Shown here: in pieces, positions 1-10,521 of the stretch
Position numbering within the stretch: the stretch's first letter is position 1
Layout: each line of letters begins with the position of its first letter
NCBI RefSeq assembly: GCF_004328705.1
Contig: NZ_CP035319.1
Coordinates: 3,100,001 to 3,164,000 of the forward strand
Reading direction: 5' to 3'
Length of the DNA stretch: 64,000 nucleotides
DNA from: Rhodococcus sp. ABRD24
Lineage (GTDB): Bacteria > Actinomycetota > Actinomycetes > Mycobacteriales > Mycobacteriaceae
The notes under the pieces: generated by a model
Told to the model about the DNA's origin: nothing
Database searches by the model: none
What the model saw: only the letters and a program-made list of their open reading frames with translations
Translations under genes and position numbers: made by a program

Positions 1-1025
1 ACCTCGATTGACACCGCGGCGCCGACGTGCGGGGTGTGCGTGCTCGCCTGGCGCACCCGGATCTCGGTGTGGGTGGCGTCGAGAGTGATGTCGAGCATGG
101 CCTGTGAACCCAGGAACTCGATGCTGCGGACCGTCCCCGTCCGGGCTCCGGACTTCTCGGGGGCCATCTCGGTCGCCACGATCTGTTCGGGGCGCAGCAG
201 CACCCGGGCTGGTCCGTGGAAGGTGCTCTCCTGCACGGGGATCGGACCCAACGCTGTCTCGGCGATGCCATCCGCGATCACGGCCGGCAGCAGGACGCAC
301 TCGCCGAGGAACTCCGCGGTGAACACGTCGACCGGAGACCGGTAGAGCTGTTCGGGTGTGCCCACCTGCGTGAAGCGTCCGGTGCGCATCACCGCGACCT
401 GGCCGGCGAAGGTCAGTGCCTCCTCCTGATCGTGCGTGACCAGCAGGGTTGTCACGCCTGCAGCCTCGAGCGTTGCCGCCACCGACTTTCGAGTGGTTAC
501 GCGCAGGCCCGCGTCGAGCGCGCTGAACGGCTCGTCGAGCAGCATGACCTCCGGATCCCGGGCCAGGGCGCGGGCGAGGGCGACGCGTTGCTGCTGGCCG
601 CCGGACAGCTCATGCGGGCGCCGACGCCCGTACGAGCTGTCGAGTGAGACCATCTCGAGTAGTTCCGTGACCCGCCGCTCGGCCGCTTTGCGGCCGTGCA
701 ATCGGGGCCCGTTGAGCCCATACGCGATGTTCCCGGCGACGGTGAGGTGTGGGAACAGCGCACCGTCCTGTGCGACGTATCCGACGCGCCGACGGTGCGC
801 GGGCACCATCTTCCCGCCGCCGGCCACGACGGATCCGGCGATGGACACCGTTCCGTCATCGGGGCGTTCGAACCCGGCGATGATGCGGAGCAGGGTGGTC
901 TTACCGCAGCCAGACGCACCGACGACTGCCGTGATCGAGCCGTGCTCCACCTCCAGGCTCACCTCGCGCAGCACGTCCGTCGGTCCGAACGATTTCGACA
1001 CTTTGTCGATCACGATTTCGCTCAC
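1..1025 (-). CDS. fbpC: Ferric iron ABC transporter ATP-binding protein (C-terminus cut by window edge)
   Basis: The reading frame enters from position 1 and starts at GTG 1025, which overlaps the permease stop as GTGA, so the two are translationally coupled. The translation opens with [13 protein letters not shown], has a Walker [10 protein letters not shown] (about residues 35-43), an [15 protein letters not shown] signature, Walker [13 protein letters not shown] and the switch VTHDQEEAL, followed by the start of a C-terminal TOBE-like regulatory region (VLLRPEQI). These are the marks of the FbpC/PotA class of importer ATPases. With the permease and binding protein upstream it should energise ferric iron uptake at the cytoplasmic face of the membrane. 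About 341 codons are present; the true stop lies outside the window. The iron assignment rests mainly on the binding protein. Confidence 0.9.
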   Translation of the reverse strand, partial: MSEIVIDKVSKSFGPTDVLREVSLEVEHGSITAVVGASGCGKTTLLRIIAGFERPDDGTVSIAGSVVAGGGKMVPAHRRRVGYVAQDGALFPHLTVAGNIAYGLNGPRLHGRKAAERRVTELLEMVSLDSSYGRRRPHELSGGQQQRVALARALARDPEVMLLDEPFSALDAGLRVTTRKSVAATLEAAGVTTLLVTHDQEEALTFAGQVAVMRTGRFTQVGTPEQLYRSPVDVFTAEFLGECVLLPAVIADGIAETALGPIPVQESTFHGPARVLLRPEQIVATEMAPEKSGARTGTVRSIEFLGSQAMLDITLDATHTEIRVRQASTHTPHVGAAVSIE

Positions 1026-2578
1026 GCGCCGGCCGCCTTCCGAGATTGGCTGAACAAGAGGTAGGTCATCGGCAACGCCAGCGCGATCATCAGCAGCGCG
1101 TACGGGGCTGCGGCCGCATAGTCGAGTTCGCTGGTGAGCGACCAGAATCGGGTGGACAACGTGCGGGTGCCATTCGGGGCAAGCAGCAGGGTCGCGGTCA
1201 GCTCCGTCGCGATTGCCATGAACACCAGCGCGGCGCCGACGGCGGCGGACGGCGCGGTCAGCCGCAGCGTCACGCGCAGGAACGTCGTCCACGGCGGCTT
1301 GCCGAGCGCCGCCGAGGCTTCCTCGAGGCCGACCGGCACCTGCGCGAGACCCGCTCGCAAGGACACCAGGGATCGCGGCAGGAACATCAGTACGTATGCG
1401 ACGATCACCATGATCGTGGTCTGGTACAGCGGATTCGCATACCGGATGGTGACGGTGATCAGTGCCAGAGCGGTGACGATGCCGGGCAGCGAACTGGTCA
1501 CGTAGTTGGTGCTCTCGACGATCTTGCTGATCGCGCCGGGCCACCGGACCGCCAGCCATGCGACGGGAAACGCGAGTGCCGTCGCCGCGAGCGCGCCCGC
1601 CAGGCCGAACGTGAGTGTCTGCGACAGCGCGGGCCACAGTGCCGCCGACCGCCACACCTCGGCGCCGCCGATTCGCAGCCACCGCACTATCGTCCAGACC
1701 GGAACGCCGAGTGCCAGGACCGTCAGCGCGACGAGGCCCAGCGCGGCAGGCGCCGCGCTCCACCGGAGACGGGCGCGGGGTGCAGTCCTGGGTGCCCCGG
1801 AGCCGACCCGGGCGTAACGGGCGGACCCGCGGGCGGCGGATTCAGTGACGAGCAGCGCCAGGCACAGCAGCACCAGCACGCTGGCCAGCATGCTGCCCGC
1901 GACGCCGTTGAACGTGGATTGGAACTGCTCGAGGATTGCGGTGGTGAATGTGTCGAACCGCAGCATCGCGAACGCGCCGTACTCGGCGAGCAGGTGCAGG
2001 CCGATCAGCAGTCCGCCGCCGAGGATGGGCAGGCGCAGCTGCGGCACGATCACCCGGAAGAACACTGCCCAAGGACTGGAGCCGAGCGCGCGGGCCGACT
2101 CCTCGACCGCGGGGTCGAGCCGTCGCAGCGTCGCCGCAACAGGCAGCGCAACCAGCGGAAAGTAGGACAGCGTGGCGACGAGGACGCCCGACCACAGGCC
2201 GTGCAGCGAGGGGATCACCGTCACCCAGGCATAGCTGTTGACGAATGCGGGAACGGCCAGCGGGGCCGCGAGAACCGGACCCCACCAACGGAATCCGAAC
2301 ACAGTGGTGCGCTCGACGAGCCAGGCGGCAGCGACCCCGACTGCCACGCAGATCGGGATGGTGACGATCACCAGGGAAACCGTGTTGATCAGCAGTTCGC
2401 CGACGCGGGGGCGAAAGATCAGTGCCGACGCCGTCGTCCACCCGGTCGAGATCGTGGTTGTGATGACATAACCGAGGGGGATCAGTGTGACCGCCACGAG
2501 TGCGGCCACGATCAGAACGAGAACCAGCGGGGGGCGGGGCCGTGCCCGCCCCCCGGTCCGATCAGAGAAGACCGGCAT
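1022..2578 (-). CDS. fbpB: Ferric iron ABC transporter permease
   Basis: A 518-residue membrane protein with about twelve hydrophobic segments, made of two homologous halves. Each half has an EAA-type loop typical of binding-protein-dependent permeases ([21 protein letters not shown] in the first, [15 protein letters not shown] in the second). This double-length layout is characteristic of FbpB/SfuB iron permeases, which act as one fused polypeptide instead of a dimer. The ATG start lies inside the 3' end of fbpA (17 bp overlap) and the stop overlaps fbpC, so the three genes form a tight operon transcribed right to left. It should move Fe(III) delivered by the lipoprotein FbpA across the inner membrane. 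The family is clear; the substrate is inferred from FbpA. Confidence 0.92.
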   Translation of the reverse strand: MPVFSDRTGGRARPRPPLVLVLIVAALVAVTLIPLGYVITTTISTGWTTASALIFRPRVGELLINTVSLVIVTIPICVAVGVAAAWLVERTTVFGFRWWGPVLAAPLAVPAFVNSYAWVTVIPSLHGLWSGVLVATLSYFPLVALPVAATLRRLDPAVEESARALGSSPWAVFFRVIVPQLRLPILGGGLLIGLHLLAEYGAFAMLRFDTFTTAILEQFQSTFNGVAGSMLASVLVLLCLALLVTESAARGSARYARVGSGAPRTAPRARLRWSAAPAALGLVALTVLALGVPVWTIVRWLRIGGAEVWRSAALWPALSQTLTFGLAGALAATALAFPVAWLAVRWPGAISKIVESTNYVTSSLPGIVTALALITVTIRYANPLYQTTIMVIVAYVLMFLPRSLVSLRAGLAQVPVGLEEASAALGKPPWTTFLRVTLRLTAPSAAVGAALVFMAIATELTATLLLAPNGTRTLSTRFWSLTSELDYAAAAPYALLMIALALPMTYLLFSQSRKAAGA

Positions 2579-3614
2579 CCGTCATCAACTGAGTGACCTT
2601 CTGGCTGTTGAGCTTCGACGGGTCCACGACGGGCGCTTGCAGGTCCGCGAGCGGCACCAGCTTCGGGTTGGCGGCGACGCCGCTGCCCACCGGGTACTCG
2701 AACGAGGTGCCGGTCTGCAGGATCTCCTGGCCGGCCTTGCCGGTGATGTACTTCAGGAAGGCCTGGGCGGCTGCGGCGTTCTTGCTGGACTTGACGACAC
2801 CACCACCGGAGATGCTGACGAACGCACCCGGATCCTCGTTCTTGAAGTAGTGCAGCTGAGTGTTCTTGCTGTTCTCGCCGGTCTTGGCCTGGTCACCGAA
2901 CCAGTAGTACTGGTAGATGATGCCGCCGTCGATCTCACCGGCGTTGACGGCCTTCATGACCGTGCTGTTGCCCTTGTAGGCGACCGAGTTCTCCTTCATC
3001 CCAGCCAGCCACTGCTTGGTGACGTCTTCACCCTTGAGTTCGAGCAGGGCGCTGACGATCGCCTGGAAGTCGGCGCCGGACGGCGACGCGCCCCAGCGAC
3101 CCTTCCACTCGGGGTTCTGCAGGTCGAGCAGCGACTTCGGCAGCTGGTCGGCGGCGAGCTTGTCCTTGTTGTAGACGAACACCGTGGAGCGGGCCGCGAT
3201 GCCGGACCACTTGCCGGTGGACGGGCGGAACTGCGCGGGGACCTGGTCGAGGGTCGCGGCGTCGACGTCGGCGAACTGGCCGGCGTTCTCGACGAGCGCC
3301 ATCGCCGGCGAGTTCTCCGTGAGGAACACGTCCGCGGGGGAGGCGGAGCCTTCGGCGACGATCTGGTTCGCGAGCTCGGTGTCCTTGCCGTTGCGCAGGG
3401 TCACCTTGACGCCGGTCTCCGCGGTGAAGCCGTCGACCCATTCCTGGGTGAGCGACTCGTGCTGCGCGTTGTAGACGGTGATCTCACCGGACGGCGCACC
3501 GGATGCGCCCGAATTCGAGGAGTCCGAATCCGAATTACCGGAGCACGCAGTGATGCCTACCAGTGTCGACGCGACGAACGCCGCACCGGCGATCCTCTTC
3601 CACGTTGATGCCAT
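2562..3614 (-). CDS. fbpA: Ferric iron-binding lipoprotein
   Basis: The start is ATG 3614, giving 350 residues. The in-frame upstream extension runs back through the tRNA gene and is not coding. The N-terminus is a lipoprotein signal (KRIAGAAF, hydrophobic core, lipobox VGITAC with Cys about 24), followed by a Ser/Asn linker. The mature part resembles the FbpA family of periplasmic ferric-binding proteins: [15 protein letters not shown] near the N-terminus, [10 protein letters not shown], and an adjacent tyrosine pair in [11 protein letters not shown], which in FbpA proteins supplies Fe(III) ligands. It should capture ferric iron outside the membrane and hand it to FbpB. A possible iron-regulator box lies upstream at 3651-3669. 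Confidence 0.92.
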   Translation of the reverse strand: MASTWKRIAGAAFVASTLVGITACSGNSDSDSSNSGASGAPSGEITVYNAQHESLTQEWVDGFTAETGVKVTLRNGKDTELANQIVAEGSASPADVFLTENSPAMALVENAGQFADVDAATLDQVPAQFRPSTGKWSGIAARSTVFVYNKDKLAADQLPKSLLDLQNPEWKGRWGASPSGADFQAIVSALLELKGEDVTKQWLAGMKENSVAYKGNSTVMKAVNAGEIDGGIIYQYYWFGDQAKTGENSKNTQLHYFKNEDPGAFVSISGGGVVKSSKNAAAAQAFLKYITGKAGQEILQTGTSFEYPVGSGVAANPKLVPLADLQAPVVDPSKLNSQKVTQLMTDAGLL

Positions 3615-3650
3615 GTCGGACCTCTCGTTGCTCTCCACCGGCGCCTCCGG

Positions 3651-3669
3651 TGAGGTATGGCTAAGCAAC
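3651..3669. promoter_or_regulatory. Candidate IdeR/DtxR iron box upstream of fbpA
   Basis: The 19-bp stretch TGAGGTATGGCTAAGCAAC matches the IdeR/DtxR consensus TTAGGTTAGGCTAACCTAA at 13 of 19 positions by eye, including an intact GGCTAA core. It sits 37 bp upstream of the fbpA start, where an iron-loaded repressor would block transcription. The match is moderate and the function is inferred. Confidence 0.4.
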
Positions 3670-3746
3670 ATACACCGCATCGGTGTGGGGGGCGTCGGGC
3701 CGTCCGCCCGGCGGGACTTTCGGCCCTGCCGCCACGGGTTGGCGGG

Positions 3747-3790
3747 GGCTGGATGCGAAGGCGGCTGGATGCGAAGGCGGCTGGATGCAG
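3747..3790. repeat. Short tandem repeat, 16-bp unit, 2.75 copies
   Basis: GGCTGGATGCGAAGGC occurs at 3747-3762 and 3763-3778, with a partial third copy at 3779-3790. It lies between the fbpA promoter and the tRNA-Ser terminator, in non-coding DNA. Confidence 0.8.
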
Positions 3791-3792
3791 AA

Positions 3793-3830
3793 AGCCCCCG
3801 ACCCTCAGCTGACGCTGTTGATCGGGGGCT
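3793..3830 (-). terminator. Hairpin terminator downstream of tRNA-Ser
   Basis: Perfect 9-bp inverted repeat AGCCCCCGA (3793-3801) / TCGGGGGCT (3822-3830). It begins 6 bp past the CCA end of the tRNA on the minus strand and is followed by a short T-run (CTTTC). It fits an intrinsic terminator. Confidence 0.75.
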
Positions 3831-3835
3831 TCCCG

Positions 3836-3923
3836 TGGCGGAGGATAGGGGATTTGAACCCCTGAGGGCGTTAACCCAACCCGCGTTCCAGGCGAGCGCC
3901 ATAGGCCACTAGGCGAATCCTCC
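3836..3923 (-). tRNA. tRNA-Ser (anticodon GGA)
   Basis: On the minus strand the acceptor arm GGAGGAT (3923-3917) pairs with ATCCTCC (3846-3840). The anticodon arm reads CTCGC-CTGGAAC-GCGGG with anticodon GGA, followed by a long variable arm typical of class II serine tRNAs, then the T-arm GGGGTTCAAATCCCC. The discriminator base is G and a genomic CCA end is encoded (3838-3836). It reads UCC and UCU codons. Confidence 0.95.
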
Positions 3924-4017
3924 GTGGGGGAGCCTACCTGTTCCAGGGGCCGAAATGCCAAACGGGTCCTGGGGAGGGGTGCGTCACTGCGTGGCGGGAA
4001 ACTCCGGTTACACTCGT

Positions 4018-5449
<1,432 letters not shown>

Positions 5450-5459
5450 ATTCGCCGCG

Positions 5460-5481
5460 CTTCGACTGCCGGGCAGCGAAG
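5460..5481. terminator. Hairpin between convergent genes
   Basis: CTTCG (5460-5464) pairs with CGAAG (5477-5481) and CTGCC (5466-5470) with GGCAG (5472-5476), giving a stem with one bulge. It lies in the 40-bp gap between the convergent aminotransferase and the DUF5701-like gene and could terminate both. Confidence 0.5.
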
Positions 5482-5489
5482 GGTGCCCT

Positions 5490-6116
5490 TCAGGCGCCGA
5501 CGCGTTCGCCCGCGTGCGCCGACCCCAGCCACGTGTGCGGGTTGCCGTTCCAGCACCAGCCGAGCTTCGGCCGACGGTCGCTGATCCATACAGCGGGGAC
5601 GCGCTTGTCCCCGCACCGTGACGCCAGCAGTGAGAAACACTTGTTCTTGCGCAACATGTCCGGGCGCACGGTGATCAATGCGATGCCCTCGTCGATGGTG
5701 AGCGGGCTGCGGCCGTCTGCCGTGATCTTCACGAGCGCGTCCTGCGGAGTGACGTTCAGGAACTCGGTGCCGGTGTCGATGTCGAACAGCAGATAGCCGG
5801 AGCCGACTGGCACAGTGATGCCTTCGATCGGCCGGAACGTCGTCAGCTCGCCCGGTTCCAGCACGGTGAAACCCTGCCGGTTGCCGAGTGCAGTCCGGGA
5901 CATCGCCTCCTCCCGGGGGAATCCGGTCGGGACCAGCACGAACGGGATGTGGTCCTCGCCTCGCTCGACGGCGGCGTCGGGTCGCGTGGCGATCACCTCG
6001 CGCAGCGGGGCCAGGCCGTCCCGAAACGCCGTTTCGGTAGTCCCGGCGAGGGCGGGATGGCCGAGGGCGACGAGGTGGTCGAGTTGACGGTCGAACTCGG
6101 CAATAGCGTCGGTCAC
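5490..6116 (-). CDS. Conserved hypothetical protein (DUF5701-like)
   Basis: The start is GTG 6116 with a good ribosome-binding site (AAAGGA about 8 nt upstream), giving 208 residues. Upstream in-frame sequence looks non-coding. The translation begins TDAIAEFDRQLDHLVALGHP and contains VPFVLVPTG-like, FRPIEGITVPVGSGYLLFDIDTG and a C-terminal RRPKLGWCWNGNPHTWLGSA stretch. No signal peptide or membrane segment is visible. The overall pattern resembles the DUF5701 family of actinobacterial cytosolic proteins of unknown role; I base that on memory of the family, not on a search. No catalytic motif is recognisable. It is the first gene of the block that separates the aminotransferase from dnaX. Confidence 0.65.
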   Translation of the reverse strand: MTDAIAEFDRQLDHLVALGHPALAGTTETAFRDGLAPLREVIATRPDAAVERGEDHIPFVLVPTGFPREEAMSRTALGNRQGFTVLEPGELTTFRPIEGITVPVGSGYLLFDIDTGTEFLNVTPQDALVKITADGRSPLTIDEGIALITVRPDMLRKNKCFSLLASRCGDKRVPAVWISDRRPKLGWCWNGNPHTWLGSAHAGERVGA

Positions 6117-6700
6117 TGCAGGTTCCTTTCGGTGACGGTGGACGGTCCAACGTCCGCACGCGGGTATTGGTTCCCGCTCTCCGTGACTTCCGCTGGCGGC
6201 AATTTTCAGTGGCGGCGATGCGAGCGAACAGGTCGCGGAGCTACTGGTGGGCGTGGTTACCGACGTCAGCAAAGTCTTGGGGCCCGACCCGGGCAGGTAT
6301 CTCCAACCTCATTGCCTCATGCAGCAAGCGTCAAAACAGAGAGCAATCCGCTGTTAGGTTCAGTGTCCCGTGCGGGTATCAAGCCCCCCGAAAATCGTCA
6401 CTGTTCGCCGCATGGGGGAGCTGCTCGCTTCATGTGAAACCCTTTAGTTTGCACAAAATTGCTGTTCAGAGCCATGGTGCGTGTCAGGGCTTCCCATCCA
6501 CTGCCGTTTCGCTTACCGCACAGGCGGGGAACTGTGGTGTACGCCACAGATCTGTTGTAAGGTAACAGCCGTTAGCTTTCGGCGGGGCGCGAGAGATTGC
6601 CCGGCGCCGGATCCACACTCGAAATCCCTTCTGCGTGGGCGGAGTGAGAGCCGAGCGCTCTTGTCGACGTCCTTGGTGGGTCGAGGATGAAGAAAGAAGG
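6117..6700. other. Long intergenic region, promoter-bearing, no gene seen
   Basis: This 584-bp stretch is less GC-rich than its neighbours and has no convincing coding frame. It holds the divergent upstream regions of the DUF5701-like gene and the iron-containing dehydrogenase. Two palindromes are visible: CTGTGG-TGTACG-CCACAG at 6532-6549 and the 14-bp TetR-type site at 6562-6575. Confidence 0.7.
6562..6575. promoter_or_regulatory. TetR-type operator candidate, copy 1
   Basis: GTAAC-AGCC-GTTAG, a 5-4-5 inverted repeat 126 bp upstream of the iron-containing dehydrogenase start. Sites of the same architecture lie at 10414-10427 and 10522-10535. The likely ligand is the TetR protein encoded at 7977-8645 (inference). 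Confidence 0.55.
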
Positions 6701-7882
6701 ATGGTAATCGCCGTGCAGTCATCACTTGTCTCTCTGTCGTCCATGGAGAGAGTCCGCATTGGGACTCCGGTCGCGGAGGCCGCAGCCCAGGAGGCGGAGT
6801 TGCTTGGGGCGAACCGTGTCTTCGTCGTGTGCAGTGGGACGCTCAACTCGCAGACCGATGAGATCAATCGGGTGACCGAGGCGTTGGGTGCGCGATTCGT
6901 GGGGCTGTTCGACGCGGTTCGGCCCCACGTGCCGCGCGAAGACGTCATCGCGGCGACCCGGGCGGCCGCCGACGCCGAGCCGGACATGCTGTTGTGCGTG
7001 GGTGGTGGGTCGGCGACGGACCTGTCGAAGATCCTCGCGGTCACTCTCGAACACGGGGTTCGCGAGGCGTCTCAGATGGACGCCTACCACCTGCAGGTCA
7101 ATCCCGACACGTCGGTGACTGCCCCCAGCTTCTCGGCCCCGAGAATTCCGGTGGTGGTGGCGCCCACGACCCTGGCCGGTGGTGAGTTCAACGCGTTGGC
7201 CGGGTCGACGGATGAGAAGAGCAACGTCAAGGAGGGCTATCTGCATCCGGCGATGACCCCGAAGGCCGTCATCCTCGATCCTGTGCTCGCTCGGCACACG
7301 CCGGAGTGGCTGTGGCTGTCGACCGGGGTGCGCGCACTGGATCACGCCTTCGAGACCTTGGGTTCACTCGAATCGAACGGGTACTACGACGGGATGGCGA
7401 TGAATGCCATTCGACTGCTCTCCGAGGGGCTCGTCCGGGTGAAGGAGGACGCCGACGACGTGGACGCTCGCCTGATGTGCCAGGTCGGTGCGTGGTCGTC
7501 GATGGTTGCGATCGTCGCGGGCCTCGACATGGGCGTCAGCCATGCCGTCGGGCATGCGCTCGGTGGCTCGTTCAACGTTCCGCACGGGTACACCTCATGC
7601 GTCATGGCGCCCTTCGCGCTCGAGTACAACCGTGAGGTCAACGAGCATCGCCAGGCGCTGATCAGTGCCTCCTTGGGTGCGCCGGAGACGCCGGCGCACG
7701 AGTTGGCGGACTCGCTCATCCGGCGGCTCGGCATGCCGAGATCGCTGGGAGAGGTCGGGCTGACCGAGAACGACCTCTCCAGCCTGGCGACGTACACGTT
7801 CAAGGACATCTGGTGTGGGACCAACCCGAACCCCATTGCAAATCCGGACGCGCTAGTGCCCTTGTTGCAGCGGGCGCTCTGA
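6701..7882 (+). CDS. Iron-containing alcohol dehydrogenase family protein
   Basis: A 393-residue group III (iron-dependent) alcohol dehydrogenase / maleylacetate reductase family member. The N-terminal dinucleotide part carries LLCVGGGSATDLSKILA (about residues 92-108) and VVVAPTTLAGGEFNALAG. The C-terminal metal domain carries the histidines of GVRALDHAFE, DMGVSHAVGHALGG and FNVPHGYTSC. It should interconvert an alcohol and a carbonyl with NAD(P)H, or reduce a maleylacetate-type intermediate. ATG 6701 directly abuts a purine-rich AAGAAGG; GTG 6713 would have better spacing, so the start is uncertain by four residues. The upstream palindrome is shared with the ligase and monooxygenase promoters, so it probably belongs to the same pathway. 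Confidence 0.85.
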   Translation: MVIAVQSSLVSLSSMERVRIGTPVAEAAAQEAELLGANRVFVVCSGTLNSQTDEINRVTEALGARFVGLFDAVRPHVPREDVIAATRAAADAEPDMLLCVGGGSATDLSKILAVTLEHGVREASQMDAYHLQVNPDTSVTAPSFSAPRIPVVVAPTTLAGGEFNALAGSTDEKSNVKEGYLHPAMTPKAVILDPVLARHTPEWLWLSTGVRALDHAFETLGSLESNGYYDGMAMNAIRLLSEGLVRVKEDADDVDARLMCQVGAWSSMVAIVAGLDMGVSHAVGHALGGSFNVPHGYTSCVMAPFALEYNREVNEHRQALISASLGAPETPAHELADSLIRRLGMPRSLGEVGLTENDLSSLATYTFKDIWCGTNPNPIANPDALVPLLQRAL

Positions 7883-7906
7883 AACTTGCCGCGGGCGCTC
7901 TGAAAC
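7870..7906 (+). repeat. 16-bp direct repeat at the 3' end of the dehydrogenase
   Basis: GCGGGCGCTCTGAAAC occurs at 7870-7885 and again at 7891-7906. The first copy contains the stop codon (7880-7882), so the unit looks like a small duplication across the gene end. Confidence 0.7.
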
Positions 7907-7910
7907 GCGA

Positions 7911-7957
7911 ATATAGCTGGTCTCCCTCCCCGTCAGAAGGAGGGAGACCAGCTGTAT
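7911..7957. terminator. Strong bidirectional hairpin terminator
   Basis: AGCTGGTCTCCCTCC (7915-7929) and GGAGGGAGACCAGCT (7939-7953) are a perfect 15-bp inverted repeat around a 9-nt loop. AT-rich flanks (ATAT / TGTAT) extend the stem with one G-T pair. It sits between the convergent dehydrogenase and TetR genes. Confidence 0.85.
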
Positions 7958-7976
7958 TCGGAGGGCTTGGTGAGAG

Positions 7977-8645
7977 TCACCGTCGGCTGGTCGTACCGCC
8001 GGCACCCTTCTCCGTCTCGGGTCGGTGACGGAGAATTCCGACGACGATGTAGTCGACGTAGGTGGCCACCAGCGCCTCGATGTCGTGGTCGTCCCGGAGC
8101 CACCAGCTGACACCGTTCATGAGGTCCAAGACGGCGACGGCCGCACGCAGCGGGTCGGCGTTGTCGAACTCTCCAGCGCGGATTCCGGCGGCGATCACAT
8201 CGCGTACCCGCCGCTGGTAGTACTTGCGGTATTCGAGCACCTGTTCGCGGTGTTCGACGTTGAGCGCCGAGAGCTCCCGTAGGCTCACCAAGTGCTCGAC
8301 GCGATTCACCGCCAAGTGCCGCAGATGAACATCGATCAGCGAGGTGAGTCTCTCGGCCGGTGTTCCGGGCTCGTCGAGGACCAGTAGATGCTCCTCAACC
8401 GGGACCTGGGTCATCTTCAGGGCGATCGCGTAGAGGATCTCCTCTTTGGAGGTGAAGTGGTTGTACAGGCTCGCGCCCTTGATCCCCACCGAATCGGCGA
8501 TGCCGCGCATGCCGGCCGAATGGTAGCCCTGATCAGCGAAGTATTCGGCTGCCGCGGCCAGGATGGCGTCACGTCGACTGGGAAGACCTGCGACTGGTGG
8601 TCGACCGGATGTGGGTGTCGCGCTGCTGGCAAGGTCGGGTTTCAG
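7977..8645 (-). CDS. TetR family transcriptional regulator (probable CTG start)
   Basis: The helix-turn-helix reads AILAAAAEYFADQGYHSAGMRGIADSVGIKGASLYNHFTSKEEIL in continuous frame, followed by an all-helical ligand domain. The first in-frame ATG (8510) falls inside the DNA-binding domain and would delete helix 1. No ATG, GTG or TTG exists upstream in frame as far back as the preceding ligase gene. A CTG at 8645-8643 does, with AAAGGA (8659-8654) 8 nt upstream; it overlaps the 3' region of the ligase closely enough for coupling. I therefore propose CTG 8645, giving 222 residues. It is the obvious candidate to bind the three 14-bp palindromes at 6562, 10414 and 10522 as a local repressor released by a pathway intermediate. 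Confidence 0.8.
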   Translation of the reverse strand: MKPDLASSATPTSGRPPVAGLPSRRDAILAAAAEYFADQGYHSAGMRGIADSVGIKGASLYNHFTSKEEILYAIALKMTQVPVEEHLLVLDEPGTPAERLTSLIDVHLRHLAVNRVEHLVSLRELSALNVEHREQVLEYRKYYQRRVRDVIAAGIRAGEFDNADPLRAAVAVLDLMNGVSWWLRDDHDIEALVATYVDYIVVGILRHRPETEKGAGGTTSRR

Positions 8646-8649
8646 CGTT

Positions 8650-10260
8650 TCAGTCCTTTGCGTACAGGCGGCGTAGTTCTCTCTTGAGCAGCTTTCCCTG
8701 GGGATCGGTGGGCAGCTCGTCCACGATCGTGATCGTCTTGGGGACCTTATAGCCTGCGAGCACGGTCTTGCAGTGGTCCCGCAACTCCTGACCGGAGAGG
8801 TCGCTGCCGTCGACGGGGATGACGAAGCCGGTGACAGCCTCGGACCAGTAGTCGTCCGGAAGTCCCACGACGGCTGCTCGCGATACTCCGGGATGGGTCT
8901 GCAGTACGCGCTCGACCTCCTGAGAGGACACGTTGTAGCCGCCCGTCTTGATCATGTCCTTGCTGCGATCGAGGAAGAACATGTTGCCCTCGGAGTCGCG
9001 GCGGACGATGTCGCCGGTATGGACCCAGCCGCCATTGAGGACAGCGGCGGTCCTTTCTGGATCTTTGTAGTAACCCAGCATCACCGACGGTGTGCGACAA
9101 AGCAGTTCACCGCTTTCGGCTTCATTTCCGTCGGCGTCGACCACCTTGACCTCCAGATGGCCGACCGGCTTGCCGATCCAGGTCGGATCCTGATCGGGAA
9201 TGTCCTCGAGTCGCTTGAACCAGCCGACGGAGCCCAGCTGCGTCAACTCGGACTGGCCCCAGTAGGTGCCCCACACCGATGCAGGCGCCGCGTGGTGCCA
9301 GGCGTCCACCGTTCGTGGCGAGACCTGTCCTCCGTAGGTCAGGCAGCGCTGGATGGTGCCGACGGTCTCAGGACCGAAGTGCGGGTGGTCTGCCAGTGAG
9401 ATGAAAAAGGTCGGGGTTTGAGCCAGGACCGTGATCTGCTCCGTCTTGATCATGTGCAATGCGTCGGCAGGCGCGAGGCTGGCGGGGAGTACGAGCGTTG
9501 CTCCAAGCAGCAGGAGCGATGTCAGGGAGCCGATTCCGGCGATTGTGTGGAATGGCATGACGTAGAGCCAGACGTCGTCGTCCAGACATCTCAGCCCCCA
9601 TGTGTACGCAGGTGCGGTGGACGCCAGGTAGTTGCGATGCGGCAGCATGACCCCCTTCGGCGCCGCCTCGGTTCCGCTCGTGTACACGATCATCGCGAGG
9701 TCGTGTTCGTCGACATCGCAATCCGGCTCCGTCGCCGGCGAGGACTCGAGGAGTTGCTCGAAGCGGTGGCCCTCGACGTCGTCTGCGCCGTCGAGAACAA
9801 CGATTTCGGGGCGGTTTCCGAGGTCTGCCAATGCTTCTTCCAGGACGGGCAGGAATTCCGCCGCCACGACCACAGCCGCGGGCTCGAGGTGTCCGATCTG
9901 TTGGGCCACCTCGCTGGGCCCGAAGAGGACATTGATGCCGGAGTACGCCGCTCCTATCTTGAGGGCACCGTAGTAGGCGACCACCGATTCCACGCGGTTG
10001 CGGGCCATCACGGCGACCCGGTCACCGCGGGAGACTCCGAGGCCGAGGAACATGTGGGCCGCCCGGTTGGCGCCCTGATCGAGCGCACCGTAGGTGGTCA
10101 CGGTCCGTCGACCATCGGGGGCGTACGACACGATCGCGGCCTTGGAGGACCGGCTCTGCGCGTGGCGGCGAAGTTGGTCGCCCAACGTCGCCCGGCCTAG
10201 CGGTGACGACTGGGTCGCCGTGAGAGAACGGCTGCCGGCGATCCCGTTCACCGCACTCAT
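8650..10260 (-). CDS. Acyl-CoA synthetase (AMP-forming), FadD-like
   Basis: A 536-residue ANL superfamily adenylating enzyme. Motifs: AMP-binding loop YTSGTEAAPKGVMLPHRNY (about 190-208), TYGGQVSPRT, the WGTYWGQSELTQLG region in place of the usual YGMTE, the hinge DRSKDMIKTGGYNVSSQEVE and the catalytic lysine near the C-terminus in PTDPQGKLLKREL. It should activate a carboxylic acid to its CoA thioester. ATG 10260 (MSAVNG) is chosen because the longer in-frame extension is arginine-rich and not protein-like. The TetR gene follows directly and probably shares its transcript. Divergent from the Baeyer-Villiger monooxygenase. Confidence 0.88.
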   Translation of the reverse strand: MSAVNGIAGSRSLTATQSSPLGRATLGDQLRRHAQSRSSKAAIVSYAPDGRRTVTTYGALDQGANRAAHMFLGLGVSRGDRVAVMARNRVESVVAYYGALKIGAAYSGINVLFGPSEVAQQIGHLEPAAVVVAAEFLPVLEEALADLGNRPEIVVLDGADDVEGHRFEQLLESSPATEPDCDVDEHDLAMIVYTSGTEAAPKGVMLPHRNYLASTAPAYTWGLRCLDDDVWLYVMPFHTIAGIGSLTSLLLLGATLVLPASLAPADALHMIKTEQITVLAQTPTFFISLADHPHFGPETVGTIQRCLTYGGQVSPRTVDAWHHAAPASVWGTYWGQSELTQLGSVGWFKRLEDIPDQDPTWIGKPVGHLEVKVVDADGNEAESGELLCRTPSVMLGYYKDPERTAAVLNGGWVHTGDIVRRDSEGNMFFLDRSKDMIKTGGYNVSSQEVERVLQTHPGVSRAAVVGLPDDYWSEAVTGFVIPVDGSDLSGQELRDHCKTVLAGYKVPKTITIVDELPTDPQGKLLKRELRRLYAKD

Positions 10261-10413
10261 GCGGCCTCGAAGGCGTCGACGTGGGCGACGGCAGTCGCGG
10301 CGGCGCGGCGCTTCTCGCCAGGTCCGCAAAGCAGTCCCGACCACCGCCGCAGATCGGCGGCACTCGGTTCGACACGTACCGACAGGTCCATGGTTCCTCA
10401 CTCTCCGACAGTG

Positions 10414-10427
10414 CTTACCACTGTTAG
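10414..10427. promoter_or_regulatory. TetR-type operator candidate, copy 2
   Basis: CTTAC-CACT-GTTAG, same 5-4-5 architecture and identical right arm as copies 1 and 3. It lies 154 bp upstream of the acyl-CoA ligase start in the divergent ligase/monooxygenase promoter region. Confidence 0.5.
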
Positions 10428-10521
10428 TATGGCGCGGCTCATATTGTCACCGACATCCCTAGCGGTCAAGGAGAAGAGTCGAGCTTAGGGTGAGAATCGA
10501 GAGCTACCCTTGGCAGTGAGA

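Noticed and set aside
6701..7882. Assigning the dehydrogenase specifically as maleylacetate reductase
   Set aside because: The family is shared with many alcohol dehydrogenases, the protein is longer than typical maleylacetate reductases, and no ring-cleavage dioxygenase gene is present.
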